A stretch of 64,000 bases of DNA, from assembly GCF_014836645.1 (NCBI RefSeq), contig NZ_JACSQM010000002.1:62001-126000 (forward strand), written 5' to 3'. Shown here piece after piece: positions 1 through 8,624 of this stretch. Both the position numbers and the translations under genes were made by a program. Positions within the stretch are counted from its first letter, which is position 1. Each line of letters starts with the position of its first letter. The notes under the pieces were generated by a model. The model did no database searches. It worked only from the letters and a program-made list of their open reading frames with translations, and was not told where the DNA came from. The stretch is from Fictibacillus norfolkensis. GTDB lineage: Bacteria; Bacillota; Bacilli; Bacillales; Fictibacillaceae.

Positions 1-578
1 CCAATCGGTGCATAATACATCACATATTTCACCATCTGAAGGGTAACCTCACTTCCCGCTGAAAGGAAGTTCGCGAGCGGCTTTGCTTTTTCTCCTACTT
101 TTGAAGTTGCAAGACCTAACAACACAGAAAAAAGGATTAGTGCTAACATATTGGCACGACTTAATAGATCGACAAAATCAGGTACTGTAACTGTACTTAC
201 TAGCTGATCACCAATCGATACTTCTTCACCCGTTGAATCAGGTTTCACTAGATCAATCTTTACACCCTCTGAGGGCGGAAAGATCTTTATACCAGTCATA
301 CTAATAATAGCTGCAACCGTTCCAGTGAATAAAAAGACGATCATCATAGAGCTGATAATTTTACCGAAACGCTTTGTTCCAGCCATACTTGCTACACTCG
401 ATGAGATTGAAAAGAACACGAGTGGAACAACAATCATGAACATAACGTTTAAAAACAGATCGCCGAACGGTTTAAGGACTGCAGCGTCCTTTCCCATCGT
501 AGAACCGATTATACTTCCTGCAATAATCGCGAGCAGCAATATGATCGGCGAGCGATATGCTTTCCAAGTATTTTTCAT
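1..578 (-). CDS. Dicarboxylate/amino acid:cation symporter (DAACS), N-terminal part
   Basis: Membrane carrier of the glutamate/dicarboxylate:cation symporter family (GltP/DctA type), taking up acidic amino acids or C4-dicarboxylates with Na+ or H+. The window edge cuts the gene, leaving about 192 N-terminal residues. They open MKNTWKAYRSP, followed by hydrophobic segments near residues 11-30 and 45-70; the second contains the family-like VVPLVFFSISS stretch, and a third hydrophobic segment lies near 85-105. The start is the ATG ending at 578, preceded by GGGGAGA. The exact substrate cannot be told from this part. No partner gene is visible. Confidence 0.88.
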   Translation of the reverse strand, partial: MKNTWKAYRSPIILLLAIIAGSIIGSTMGKDAAVLKPFGDLFLNVMFMIVVPLVFFSISSSVASMAGTKRFGKIISSMMIVFLFTGTVAAIISMTGIKIFPPSEGVKIDLVKPDSTGEEVSIGDQLVSTVTVPDFVDLLSRANMLALILFSVLLGLATSKVGEKAKPLANFLSAGSEVTLQMVKYVMYYAPI

Positions 579-667
579 AAAACATTCTCCCCTTAAATAG
601 ATTCATAATCACTCTATCTATTTTATACGGAAAAAATATTTTTCATAGAGGCCAAATCAAAATAGTA

Positions 668-1576
668 CTATTTTCTAGACAATGTCTCTACAGAAAGATG
701 CTTAGTTATATGGAATAGTTCTCTTTGAATAGCAAAACCTATTTTTTTATAAAGATGGAGTGCTAGCTTATTTTCATTGTTGACGCACAGATCAATATGC
801 TTCAAATGCGGATTGCAGAGCATCCATGTGACAGCATACGTTAAAAGCTGCACACCGATTCCTTTTTCTCTATGCATTTCATCTACAGCGAAGAACTCAA
901 TTGAGCCTTCACCAAACTGTGGCTGGATCTCTACATAAATATAACCCATCACTTCATCCTCAATTTGATATACAAATACTTTATGAAACTCGTTCAATCG
1001 TTCAATGATCTGTTGTGAATTGTAATACGTCAAAGGAAAATGTGTATCATGCAAATTCTTGAAATCATTCTTATTTTTTTCTGTCAGTTCTTTTATGTTC
1101 TTTACTGAAATGGTGGTTGTTATTGCTTCCTTGGTGATTGATAGAATGGTGTGTTTGCTTTTTTGGTCTATCATATTGTTATGAGTTAGAAACTGTTTGA
1201 GGTCTGTATGGTCTGTAGAGATAAAGAAATGAACCGTTTCAATCGTTTGAGGTATGAGCTGGAGTAGGAAATCCCAAAGCTCTTTTGTAATCTGCTGGTG
1301 CTCACTATGCCTAATAAAAGGACCCCATATTTCGGCGTTCCGGTTTTCAAGGTCGGCATCAAATCCAACAACTCCCACTAGGAAGTCATTCTCATAGGCC
1401 AGCACAAAAGATTCTTGATAAGGAACATCTGAGAGGTCTTCTTTCAGCGAATGAAGAATCTCGTGTTCCATTTCACCGCAATAACCGCAATGCTTGGATG
1501 CCATTCTGTTTTGGACTGCGATGAACTTTGCAATTTCTTTATCTTTTGAAGAATCTGCTTTTACGAGTGTAATCAC
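668..1576 (-). CDS. Tandem GNAT-type N-acetyltransferase
   Basis: 302-residue cytosolic protein of the GNAT superfamily, which transfers an acetyl group from acetyl-CoA to an amine. The C-terminal half (about 185-290) is a clear GNAT fold: VMGYIYVE strand, then REKGIGVQLL matching the R/Q-x-x-G-x-G/A acetyl-CoA loop, then N-x-x-A-L-H-L-Y-K-K-x-G-F. The N-terminal half (about 1-150) looks like a degenerate second GNAT unit with a Cys-rich CGYCGE stretch. The start is GTG at 1576, preceded by TTAGGAGG. The substrate is unknown and neighbours give no clue. It stands alone, transcribed towards the symporter gene. Confidence 0.82.
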   Translation of the reverse strand: MITLVKADSSKDKEIAKFIAVQNRMASKHCGYCGEMEHEILHSLKEDLSDVPYQESFVLAYENDFLVGVVGFDADLENRNAEIWGPFIRHSEHQQITKELWDFLLQLIPQTIETVHFFISTDHTDLKQFLTHNNMIDQKSKHTILSITKEAITTTISVKNIKELTEKNKNDFKNLHDTHFPLTYYNSQQIIERLNEFHKVFVYQIEDEVMGYIYVEIQPQFGEGSIEFFAVDEMHREKGIGVQLLTYAVTWMLCNPHLKHIDLCVNNENKLALHLYKKIGFAIQRELFHITKHLSVETLSRK

Positions 1577-1637
1577 GATATTCCTCCTAAGTCATTTTCT
1601 ATTTATTTAAGTTTAACATATTGTTCCATTTCAAAAA

Positions 1638-1668
1638 TAAAAAGACTTCATGATAGAAGTCTTTTTTG
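1638..1668 (-). terminator. Rho-independent terminator after the HAAS membrane protein gene
   Basis: Inverted repeat AAAGACTTC/GAAGTCTTT with a short loop and T runs on both sides, lying just past the stop codon at 1670 on the minus strand. It could act in both directions. Confidence 0.8.
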
Positions 1669-1669
1669 C

Positions 1670-2707
1670 TTATCCGTTCTTCATCCATTGATCGATTAAG
1701 GTGTTGGATTTATTTGCTTTGTTGAAACCCGAAATGATATCTATGATAGAAAAAACCGCTAATAATGCTGCAATTGTAGATATAAACCAAAATGCAGGTA
1801 CATCGGGGACGGTGGCATATAGTTTTTCAGTAAATGACTTATTATAGAGAGTTTCATCCGTTAGCATAAAACAAAGTAATCCTACCGAGATAAAATGATA
1901 GATCAAGTTCAATGAAGCAAGTAGATACGTCCATCTTCCAATAAAGAATTTATAGATTGCCAACCCCACTTCAATGAGAATAAGCAGCACTATAAAAGGA
2001 GCATATGAGAACAACACTTCTTCATTGAATAGTGGTGCTTTGAGCGTAAGTCCTTCTAATCCTTTTCCACTTTGTTCATACCAGCCGATCATTTCAGACG
2101 AGTTAAACAGGATTATGGCCCAAATTGCTGTCCAGAATAAACTAAAGAAAACTTCCGCCTTTGGAATCTGTCTTTTTGTCACTACTTTTTTAAGTTGATA
2201 TAGATCGGATGGAGACCATGTTTTCTTTTTTCTAGTATAGATATCACCATTTGAAACTCCTGATCGTTCTAGCATGATAAAAACAATCGTTACCCAGAAG
2301 AAAACTTGAAACAAAACAGTCAAGCTGGATAAGAGCATCTTCAAACAAAGCTGACCGATAAAAGCCATTAAAGTAAAAAGAGACTTGTCACCTTCAAAAG
2401 AGATCATACCGTTTACAAAAAGAGTAAGGCTGCTGATTACGACAGAAATGATTGCTGCTACGATCAAGACATTGATATAACTTTCATAAAACATAGGACC
2501 TATGAGATAACGAGGCTTATTATTGTATTCGCCTGCGAGTTTTACAGGATCTCCTAGTTTCATTAAAACCGCTTCAACATTCTTGTCTGTGGGTTGATCT
2601 GGGAGCATATCTTCAATAGTAGACCTTAACTCCATCGCGATGTCATCCCTTATTTTTTCGGGAAGTCTTTGTGTCACTTCACTGATATACGTTTCAATCA
2701 AATTCAT
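1670..2707 (-). CDS. HAAS-domain membrane protein, partner of a PadR regulator
   Basis: 345-residue integral membrane protein of unknown function. Residues 1-65 form a soluble helical domain (YISEVTQRLPEKIRDDIAMELRS, then MKLGDPVKLAGEY) typical of the HAAS signalling domain found next to PadR regulators. About six hydrophobic segments follow, near 75-100, 115-150, 190-210, 235-255, 260-285 and 310-335. The ATG start has an AGGAGG site. It lies 13 bp after the PadR gene on the same strand, so the two are very likely one transcript. By analogy with such pairs it may be a membrane stress or toxicity sensor, but no substrate can be named. Confidence 0.75.
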   Translation of the reverse strand: MNLIETYISEVTQRLPEKIRDDIAMELRSTIEDMLPDQPTDKNVEAVLMKLGDPVKLAGEYNNKPRYLIGPMFYESYINVLIVAAIISVVISSLTLFVNGMISFEGDKSLFTLMAFIGQLCLKMLLSSLTVLFQVFFWVTIVFIMLERSGVSNGDIYTRKKKTWSPSDLYQLKKVVTKRQIPKAEVFFSLFWTAIWAIILFNSSEMIGWYEQSGKGLEGLTLKAPLFNEEVLFSYAPFIVLLILIEVGLAIYKFFIGRWTYLLASLNLIYHFISVGLLCFMLTDETLYNKSFTEKLYATVPDVPAFWFISTIAALLAVFSIIDIISGFNKANKSNTLIDQWMKNG

Positions 2708-2720
2708 TTGGAATTCCTCC

Positions 2721-3041
2721 TTATAACATCGAATTTAATTGCATAGACGTTTTTTGCCATTCTTCTTTCAGTTGTCTGAACACTTCTTGACCAAACTCGC
2801 TCAGAAGATAATATTTTCTAGGTCGGTTCTCGGTTGTATCCCACTCACTCGTCAGCAGCTCTTGCTTTTCAAGCCTTCGAAGAAGTGGATACAATGTGCT
2901 TTGATCAATAGATACGTTGTTCTCTTCTAACCGCTGTGCGAGTGAATATCCGTATTGCGGTGTTTGTAGCTGGCTTAAGACTGCTAAAGTTAATGTTCCT
3001 CTTCGCAGTTCTGTCTTTAGAGAGAAAATTAATTCGCTCAT
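2721..3041 (-). CDS. PadR family transcriptional regulator
   Basis: 106-residue winged-helix repressor. Features typical of PadR are a first helix RRGTLTLAVLSQLQ, the YGYSLAQRLEE segment, the recognition region VSIDQSTLYPLLRRLEKQELL, the wing ENRPRKYYLLSEFG, and a C-terminal dimer helix. PadR proteins usually repress their own operon until a ligand or partner relieves them. It is the first gene of a two-gene unit with the HAAS membrane protein. ATG start with GAGGTG. The AT-rich upstream stretch 3042-3120 is the likely promoter/operator region, but I cannot assign an operator. Confidence 0.88.
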   Translation of the reverse strand: MSELIFSLKTELRRGTLTLAVLSQLQTPQYGYSLAQRLEENNVSIDQSTLYPLLRRLEKQELLTSEWDTTENRPRKYYLLSEFGQEVFRQLKEEWQKTSMQLNSML

Positions 3042-3123
3042 GCAATCACCTCGATTATATTATAGTGTATGTCGTACAGTAATGTAAAGTTACTAATATA
3101 GTTAAAATTATTATATTTGTAAA

Positions 3124-3164
3124 AAAGAGAAGGGGTCAGACTCCGGGTCTGACCCCTTCTCTTT
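3124..3164 (-). terminator. proS terminator built from a double GGGGTCAGAC dyad
   Basis: Near-perfect inverted repeat with arms AAAGAGAAGGGGTCAGAC and its complement around a 5-base centre, starting at the proS stop codon and followed on the minus strand by a T6 run. It works as a classical terminator on paper, but its arms contain the GGGGTC-A-GAC sequence seen at five other places in this window, so it is also a member of that repeat family. Confidence 0.8.
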
Positions 3165-4593
3165 AATATGCTTTTGCCCAATACACAAGGTGTTTTGCTT
3201 GTTGATCACAGCAAATACATTTATCTGAGAGCTTTTCTTGTTCAAACGGTATACATCTTGATGTTGCCCCTGTTTCGTCTTTTATAAAGCTTTCACAAGC
3301 CTCATCACCACACCACATCGCTTTCATGAATCCGCCTATTTCACTTAATTTGTTTTTGAATTCATCAAATGTAGTAACCGTTGTTGTTTGATCTTCCCGA
3401 TGAGTCTTCGCCTTTTTAAACAAATTATCCTGAATATGACTTAATGTATTTTGAATGTAGGATTCTAAGCCTTTGAGAGGTACGGTTTCTTTTTCCCCTG
3501 TATCTCTTCGCACTAATATCACTTGATCTTGTTCGATGTCACGCGGCCCTACCTCAAGGCGGAGAGGAATTCCCTTCATCTCATACTCATTAAATTTCCA
3601 TCCTGGCTTTTTATCACTTGCATCAATTCCCGTTCGAATGGTCTGTGATAGCTTTTCTTTTAAATCGTATGCAAAATCGAGAACTCCCTCTTTATGTTGA
3701 GCAATCGGTACGATCATGAGTTGAGTTGGTGCTATCTTTGGAGGAACAACGAGCCCGCGTTCATCACCATGAACCATGATCATCGCCCCAATAATACGAG
3801 TCGTAAAGCCCCATGATGTTTGCTGAACAGTCTGTAGTTTTCCTTCTCTGTTCGTAAACTCAATACCGAAAGCTTTGGCGAATCCATTTCCTAAATGATG
3901 AGAAGTTCCAGACTGCAACGCTTTCCCATCATGCATTAGGCTTTCAATCGTATACGTATATTTCGCTCCAGCAAACTTTTCTTTTTCTGTTTTCTGACCC
4001 TTCACGACCGGTATTGCAAGGAATTCCTCACAGAGATCAGCATACACATTAAGCATTCTTACGGTTTCATCATGAGCTTCTTCATCTGTTTCATGGCAAG
4101 TATGTCCTTCCTGCCAGAGGAACTCAAGAGTACGCAGAAAAGGTCTAGTGGTCTTTTCCCATCTCACAACGTTCGACCACTGGTTATAAAGCTTTGGAAG
4201 ATCGCGATGTGAATGGATGATGTTTTTAAAGTGTTCTGCAAAAAGAACTTCTGATGTCGGACGAACACAAAGGCGTTCTGTCAGCTTTTCTTCTCCTCCA
4301 TGTGTGACCCATGCTACTTCAGGAGCGAATCCTTCAATATGGTCTTTCTCTTTTTGAAGCAGACTTTCTGGAATAAAAAGCGGCATATATACATTCTCAT
4401 GACCTGTCGCTTTGATTTGCTTATCAAGTTCTTGTTGAATGTTTTCCCAAATTGCGTAGCCGTATGGTCTTAAGATCATAGATCCCCGAACACTTGAATA
4501 ATCAATAAGTTCCGCTTTTGTTACTACATCTGTATACCATTGAGCAAAATCGTCTTGCATACTCGTTACATTCTTTACAAATTCTTTTGTCAT
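3163..4593 (-). CDS. proS: Prolyl-tRNA synthetase, archaeal/eukaryotic-type
   Basis: Charges tRNA-Pro with proline in the cytosol. The 476-residue length, the lack of the editing insertion of the bacterial long form, and the Cys-rich C-terminal zinc domain ([20 protein letters not shown]) mark the short ProS type. Class II signatures are visible: [12 protein letters not shown], motif 2 [14 protein letters not shown], and motif 3-like [16 protein letters not shown]. The start at 4593 (MTKEFVKN) has a GAGGAG site; a longer reading to 4668 would run into the T-box leader and is unlikely. Many Bacillaceae carry a long-form ProS as well; this T-box-driven copy may be the second, inducible one, which cannot be seen here. 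Confidence 0.95.
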   Translation of the reverse strand: MTKEFVKNVTSMQDDFAQWYTDVVTKAELIDYSSVRGSMILRPYGYAIWENIQQELDKQIKATGHENVYMPLFIPESLLQKEKDHIEGFAPEVAWVTHGGEEKLTERLCVRPTSEVLFAEHFKNIIHSHRDLPKLYNQWSNVVRWEKTTRPFLRTLEFLWQEGHTCHETDEEAHDETVRMLNVYADLCEEFLAIPVVKGQKTEKEKFAGAKYTYTIESLMHDGKALQSGTSHHLGNGFAKAFGIEFTNREGKLQTVQQTSWGFTTRIIGAMIMVHGDERGLVVPPKIAPTQLMIVPIAQHKEGVLDFAYDLKEKLSQTIRTGIDASDKKPGWKFNEYEMKGIPLRLEVGPRDIEQDQVILVRRDTGEKETVPLKGLESYIQNTLSHIQDNLFKKAKTHREDQTTTVTTFDEFKNKLSEIGGFMKAMWCGDEACESFIKDETGATSRCIPFEQEKLSDKCICCDQQAKHLVYWAKAY

Positions 4594-4624
4594 TGGTTGC
4601 ACTCCTCGCCAAATGAAAATAAAA

Positions 4625-4875
4625 AAAGCTACACTTTTCATTAGGGACCAATTTCTTGGCGGTACCACCCTAATTCAAAGCATAGCTTTACACTCTTTCA
4701 TGATAACGGTATTTAACCGCTGATTATCTTATAACTGTAATAACTGAAATAAGATACAGAACTCAGAGGCAGGTTCAATCGTTTGTCAGTAGGAGCCTTC
4801 CAGCGCTACAGCTCCCTCTCTAAAAAGACAGATTCAATCTACTAATCCTCTTCTTCGTTTTCTTCGTCATATGTT
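4625..4875 (-). promoter_or_regulatory. T-box leader, proline-responsive (proS)
   Basis: The minus-strand leader carries the hallmark T-box sequence AGGGTGGTACCGCC (4658-4671). Downstream, TTAGGG...CCCTAA can form the terminator stem before a T7 run at 4621-4627. Stem I lies around 4740-4860. CCT at 4771-4773 (in GAACCTGCC) is the best candidate specifier codon and would read uncharged tRNA-Pro, consistent with the gene controlled. Binding of uncharged tRNA would favour the antiterminator and switch proS on. Confidence 0.92.
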
Positions 4876-4881
4876 TTTGAA

Positions 4882-4911
4882 ATTATATGTGATATTGGGA
4901 TGAACTGTCAA
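4882..4911 (-). promoter_or_regulatory. Sigma-A promoter of the proS leader
   Basis: TTGACA (4906-4911 on the minus strand) and TATAAT (4882-4887), both perfect consensus, separated by 18 bp. Transcription would start near 4875, at the head of the T-box leader. Confidence 0.85.
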
Positions 4912-4954
4912 ATCTTTTTTTATTGATGAGGTTAAATATTTAATTCAATAAAAC

Positions 4955-4993
4955 AGAAAACCTGTATCCCATTAAAAGGGATACAGGTTTTCT
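4955..4993 (-). terminator. Terminator of the ThuA/dehydrogenase cluster
   Basis: Inverted repeat AGAAAACCTGTATCCC / GGGATACAGGTTTTCT around a short AT-rich loop, with T runs at both ends. It lies about 90 bp after the stop of the isomerase gene on the minus strand and should end that transcript. Confidence 0.85.
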
Positions 4994-5034
4994 CAAAACG
5001 ATGAGACTAGAATGTAATGCTACGGAGTGTCCAC

Positions 5035-5086
5035 TCCACAAATACAAATTTAGTGAATTTGTATTTGTGTGGGGTCAGACCCCTAG
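5035..5086. repeat. GGGGTC-A-GACCCC element with companion hairpin, copy A
   Basis: Two adjacent dyads: a hairpin with arms CCACAAATACAAATT / AATTTGTATTTGTGTGG, then GGGGTCAGACCCC (5071-5083). The same pair, in the same order and orientation, recurs at 26619-26666. On the minus strand the palindrome follows directly on the TAG stop codon of the isomerase gene. A separate ordinary terminator lies further downstream, so the element is probably not needed for termination. Confidence 0.8.
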
Positions 5087-6051
5087 ACCCACCACATCTC
5101 CGCTGGCTGCTCGGCGATGAGGATCGACTGGAGGTTCTTCACCGCGCGGTTGAATCCTTCATCGATCGACATAATTGGATCTTCATGCTCAATGCTTACT
5201 ACATAGTCATATCCATACGTACGAAGTGCACTCATCATATCGGACCAATCTTGAACAGAGTGACCACAGCCTACTGAACGGAAGCTCCATGCGCGGTTTT
5301 GAACAGCGCCATATGGCTGCATATCCGTTAATCCGTACATGTTAATATTATCTTGGTCTAAGTATGTGTCTTTTGCATGGAAGTGGTGGATCGCTCCAGC
5401 TTTTCCAAGAATCTTGATCGCTGCCACAGGATCGATGCCTTGCCACCAAAGATGGGATGGATCAAGGTTCGCACCGATCGCGTCACATGTTTCTTCACGC
5501 AGCTTAAGTAACGTATATGGAGTATGCACTAAGAAACCACCGTGAAGCTCTAACCCAATCTTCACTCCATGTTCTTTTGCAAATTGACCCCACGTGCGCC
5601 AATATGGAATCAACTTCTCTTCCCATTGCCACTTTAACACATCACTGTACTCGTTCGGCCATGGGGAAACTGGCCAGTTAGGATATTTTGCATTCTCAGA
5701 GTCACCAGGTACACCAGAGAAACAGTTTACCACCGGTACGTTCATTAACTCAGCCAGTTCAACAGTTTTTACAAAAGTTTCATGTGACTCTTTTGCAAAA
5801 GCCTCGTCTGGAGATAACGGATTACCGTGACAACTGAAGGCTGAGATCGTCAAACCACGCTTCTCTACTTCATGAAGGTACTGTGATCGTTTCTCTTCAC
5901 TCTGAAGTAGTTCATCAAGCGGACAGTGAGCGTTTCCTGGATAGTTACCCGTTCCAATTTCTACGGCTTGTACGCCTGCTTCTTTCACATAGTCAAGCAT
6001 GTCTGTAAATGATTTTTGTGAAAACAGAACCGTAAACACACCTAATTTCAT
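5083..6051 (-). CDS. Sugar phosphate isomerase/epimerase (xylose isomerase-like TIM barrel)
   Basis: 322-residue cytosolic enzyme of the AP_endonuc_2/xylose isomerase-like TIM-barrel family (IolE, sugar epimerases). Visible marks are the opening strand LGVFTVLF, VEIGTGNYPGN, a metal-ligand-type Glu in IGLELHGGF, NLDPSHLWWQG, IHHFHAKDTY and VSIEHEDP, which carry the His, Asp and Glu residues that usually bind the metal. It is the last gene of a same-strand run with two Gfo/Idh/MocA dehydrogenases and starts 1 bp after the preceding stop. Its likely role is isomerisation or hydration of a keto-sugar made by the dehydrogenases. The substrate is not determined. Confidence 0.88.
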   Translation of the reverse strand: MKLGVFTVLFSQKSFTDMLDYVKEAGVQAVEIGTGNYPGNAHCPLDELLQSEEKRSQYLHEVEKRGLTISAFSCHGNPLSPDEAFAKESHETFVKTVELAELMNVPVVNCFSGVPGDSENAKYPNWPVSPWPNEYSDVLKWQWEEKLIPYWRTWGQFAKEHGVKIGLELHGGFLVHTPYTLLKLREETCDAIGANLDPSHLWWQGIDPVAAIKILGKAGAIHHFHAKDTYLDQDNINMYGLTDMQPYGAVQNRAWSFRSVGCGHSVQDWSDMMSALRTYGYDYVVSIEHEDPIMSIDEGFNRAVKNLQSILIAEQPAEMWWV

Positions 6052-6052
6052 A

Positions 6053-7108
6053 CTATTTCACTCCTTTTTCAAGTCCTAGTTGAACGCCTTTTCCCATAAG
6101 ACTGCTGGCATAGATCGCTTCGATAACGCGTGAAGTATTCATCGCTTCCTCAGCTTTCACAAGAGGTTCTGCATTACCTAAACAGCTGTCCACAAAATTC
6201 TCAGCTTGAGGAATACCGGGATTGTCTTCTCCAAGGATCCAATCTGCTTTAGTTGTAGTCATCATACCGTTTACTGCTTTGTTTACCGCAAACGGGAATA
6301 CATCCAGTCCGCCTTTATCACCAGAAATGCGAAGCAGTTCTGCATCGTCCGGAATATTTGCCGCCCACGATGTTTCAAACAGAATCGTACCACCGTTTGC
6401 AAGACGAATATACGCGGTGACATGATCATCGACTTCAAATGTTTCTGCATCAAACGAACCCCATTGGTTTACTTGTTCCGCTTCACGGCTGACGGTGTTA
6501 TACGTTTGACCAGATACTTCACTCACAACCGGGTTATCTAAAAGCCAAAGTGTCAGATCCAGCAGATGGCAGCCATAGTCGATCAAGCTGCCGCCACCTT
6601 GAAGTTCTTTATTTGTAAATACGCCCCAACCCGGAACTTTTCTTCTTCTAAGCGCTTGTACACGAACGACAAGAGGATTACCAACTTCTCCAGACTCCAT
6701 GATTCGTTTTGCAGCTTGAGACTCTTTCATGTATCGATAGTGATAAGCGATCGATAATACTTTTCCTGATCGCTTTTCTGCTTCTGCCATTTCAGCACAT
6801 TCTTCAACGGTCATTGCCATCGGTTTCTCACACAGAACATGTTTACCTGCATCCAATGCCGCAACAGTGATCTCTCTATGAAACTTGTTAGGCGTACAGA
6901 TCACTACCGCATCCACATGCGGCCACATCTCTACATAACTCGTAAAATAGTTCGGTACGTGAAATTTTTCAGCAACACTTTTCGCAACATCCACGTTTAC
7001 ATCACTAATGGCCGTCACTTCTGCTTTTTCAACTAAACTTTGAAAAGCGGGGATATGACGGCCTTGTGCGATGCCGCCTGCCCCTATGATCCCAACTCTT
7101 AGTTTCAT
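6053..7108 (-). CDS. Gfo/Idh/MocA family oxidoreductase 1
   Basis: 351-residue NAD(P)-dependent sugar or inositol dehydrogenase. The N-terminal Rossmann fold shows VGIIGAGGIAQGRHIPAF (GxGxxA type), VVICTPNKFH, and the family signature HVLCEKPMAMT containing the conserved Lys. The C-terminal half (about 125-351) is the beta-sheet substrate domain with GGGSLIDYGCHLLDL. Its ATG overlaps the stop of the upstream dehydrogenase gene (ATGA), which implies translational coupling. It sits in a LacI-regulated cluster with a ThuA-like protein; such sets oxidise disaccharides or glycosides to keto-sugars. The exact sugar is unknown. Confidence 0.92.
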   Translation of the reverse strand: MKLRVGIIGAGGIAQGRHIPAFQSLVEKAEVTAISDVNVDVAKSVAEKFHVPNYFTSYVEMWPHVDAVVICTPNKFHREITVAALDAGKHVLCEKPMAMTVEECAEMAEAEKRSGKVLSIAYHYRYMKESQAAKRIMESGEVGNPLVVRVQALRRRKVPGWGVFTNKELQGGGSLIDYGCHLLDLTLWLLDNPVVSEVSGQTYNTVSREAEQVNQWGSFDAETFEVDDHVTAYIRLANGGTILFETSWAANIPDDAELLRISGDKGGLDVFPFAVNKAVNGMMTTTKADWILGEDNPGIPQAENFVDSCLGNAEPLVKAEEAMNTSRVIEAIYASSLMGKGVQLGLEKGVK

Positions 7109-8139
7109 GCGTGAACTCCTGTTTTTACTTTTTCAATCGTCTTCTTCTCGTTTGATTCTAGCGCAGCTAAAATGACGGCCAATGAGCGTTTTCCTTCTTC
7201 GCCCGTGATCAGTGGTGCTTGCCCCGCTTCAACCGCCTCGATAAAATGATCTACCACGTGAGAGTTAGACTGGTTATCATTCGTTTGGATCGCACCCATC
7301 TCATAACGTACAACATTTCCATTCGTGTACTGTGCGACTAAAGAATACTTCGGATCATCTTCTAATCGAAGGATGCCTTTTTCTCCATAGATGATCGTAG
7401 AGTTATCTTCTTTTGCCGTATAAGACCAGCTAGCAGCTAATGTTCCGATAATTCCACTCTCTGTTTTCAACACGCAAACAGCTGTATCATCCACTGAAGC
7501 AAACTCTTTTGCGCTCGTCTCAACAAAAGCACCCACTTCGGCGATCTCTTCTCCAAGAACGTATCGAATCAAGTCTGTTTTATGAACACCTAGGTCTCCC
7601 ATTGCGCCGATAAACGCTTCATCCTTTTTAAAGAACCAGCTGTTCACACCATCTACGCTCCAGCCTTCAGGTCCTGGGTGACCAAAAGCCGTTCGGAAGC
7701 TGTAAATTTTCCCAATATCACCAGAGGCAATTAGCTCACGCGCTTTTTGGTGTGCCGGAACAAAGCGCTGATTATGACCGATCATTAGCGTTTTTCCGCT
7801 CTTTTCTGCTGCAGCGATCATCTCCTCTGCTTCTTGAAGCGACGTTGCCATCGGTTTTTCACATAAAACGTGCTTTCCAGCATTTAAAGCTGCAATTGAG
7901 ATCGGCGCGTGAAGAAAGTTAGGTGTACAAACACTTACTGCATCTACATCTTTAAGCGCAAGAAGTTCGTTATAATCCGTAAAGATCTTTCCTCCATAAA
8001 CCGCTTGTGTTGACTCAGCACGTTCTTTTACAATGTCACAAACCGCAACGATCTCTACGTCCTGATTCGCTGCATATTCTGGCAGATGGCGATGCTGTGC
8101 GATACTACCGCAACCGATAATTCCAACTTTAATTGTCAT
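7105..8139 (-). CDS. Gfo/Idh/MocA family oxidoreductase 2
   Basis: 344-residue NAD(P)-dependent dehydrogenase, paralogous to its downstream neighbour. It shows VGIIGCGSIAQHRHLPEY at the N-terminus, SVCTPNFLHAPI, the HVLCEKPMATS signature, and MGDLGVHKTDLIRYVLGE in the catalytic domain. The start at 8139 (MTIKVGI) has GAGGAGG eight bases upstream; an upstream extension would read through repeat DNA and has no better site. It overlaps the next gene by 4 bp. About 485 bp of repeat-filled DNA separate it from the ThuA-like gene, so whether it is co-transcribed with lacI and thuA is an open point. Confidence 0.92.
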   Translation of the reverse strand: MTIKVGIIGCGSIAQHRHLPEYAANQDVEIVAVCDIVKERAESTQAVYGGKIFTDYNELLALKDVDAVSVCTPNFLHAPISIAALNAGKHVLCEKPMATSLQEAEEMIAAAEKSGKTLMIGHNQRFVPAHQKARELIASGDIGKIYSFRTAFGHPGPEGWSVDGVNSWFFKKDEAFIGAMGDLGVHKTDLIRYVLGEEIAEVGAFVETSAKEFASVDDTAVCVLKTESGIIGTLAASWSYTAKEDNSTIIYGEKGILRLEDDPKYSLVAQYTNGNVVRYEMGAIQTNDNQSNSHVVDHFIEAVEAGQAPLITGEEGKRSLAVILAALESNEKKTIEKVKTGVHA

Positions 8140-8198
8140 GATATTTCCTCCTCGGAATGAATCGTTTTTAATCCATTTTTTAAAATTTGTTGTTATTG

Positions 8199-8375
8199 TT
8201 GCTGCTGAAGAATTTCTAAAACTGCTCCATTGCTTGTTGATCGAAGTGCAAGGTGCTTGCCTACCACTTGAGAAATTCCTCGCAAGGCATGCGACGTGGA
8301 AGCCCACTTGGCTTGCTTTGCTTGTAGACGTAGGAGCAAGAATGCTTACTTTGAATATCAATCTTCTCTCAAAAA
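8199..8375. repeat. Diverged Bacillaceae-type structured repeat, copy 1
   Basis: The stretch 8199-8256 matches 8424-8481 at about 84% by eye, most differences being transitions. The right end also aligns (TATCAATCTTCTCTCAA against GATCAACCACTCTCAA). The middle is much diverged. It lacks a credible reading frame and looks like a decayed copy of the element next to it. Confidence 0.65.
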
Positions 8376-8423
8376 AAGAATAACTACTTACAAAAACAAA
8401 ATTGGACTTTTCTGAAGTGATTC

Positions 8424-8602
8424 TTGCTACTAAAGAATTTCTAAGACTGCTTCATTGTTTATTGATTGGAGTGTAAGGTGCAAGACTCCTGCAGGACAGG
8501 CGGGCTAGTGAGACACTTAAAAGTGAAACGTTACGAATGTGGCTCACCGCCTGCCCCGCGGAAAGCGAAGCACCTGAAACGGAGATCAACCACTCTCAAG
8601 TG
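8424..8602. repeat. Bacillaceae-type structured intergenic repeat, copy 2
   Basis: About 180 bp with imperfect terminal inverted repeats (TTGAT...AGGTGC / GCACCT...ATCAA) and an inner GGCGGG...CCGCC(TGCC) stem, including GACTCCTGCAGGACAGGCGGG and CCCCGCGGAAAGCGAAGCACCTG. I recognise this wording as resembling a dispersed, highly structured repeat seen between genes in many Bacillaceae genomes. No open frame spans it. Together the two copies fill the whole 485 bp gap between the dehydrogenase and ThuA-like genes. Confidence 0.7.
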
Positions 8603-8624
8603 CATCATAGTTGCTACTTTGTTT

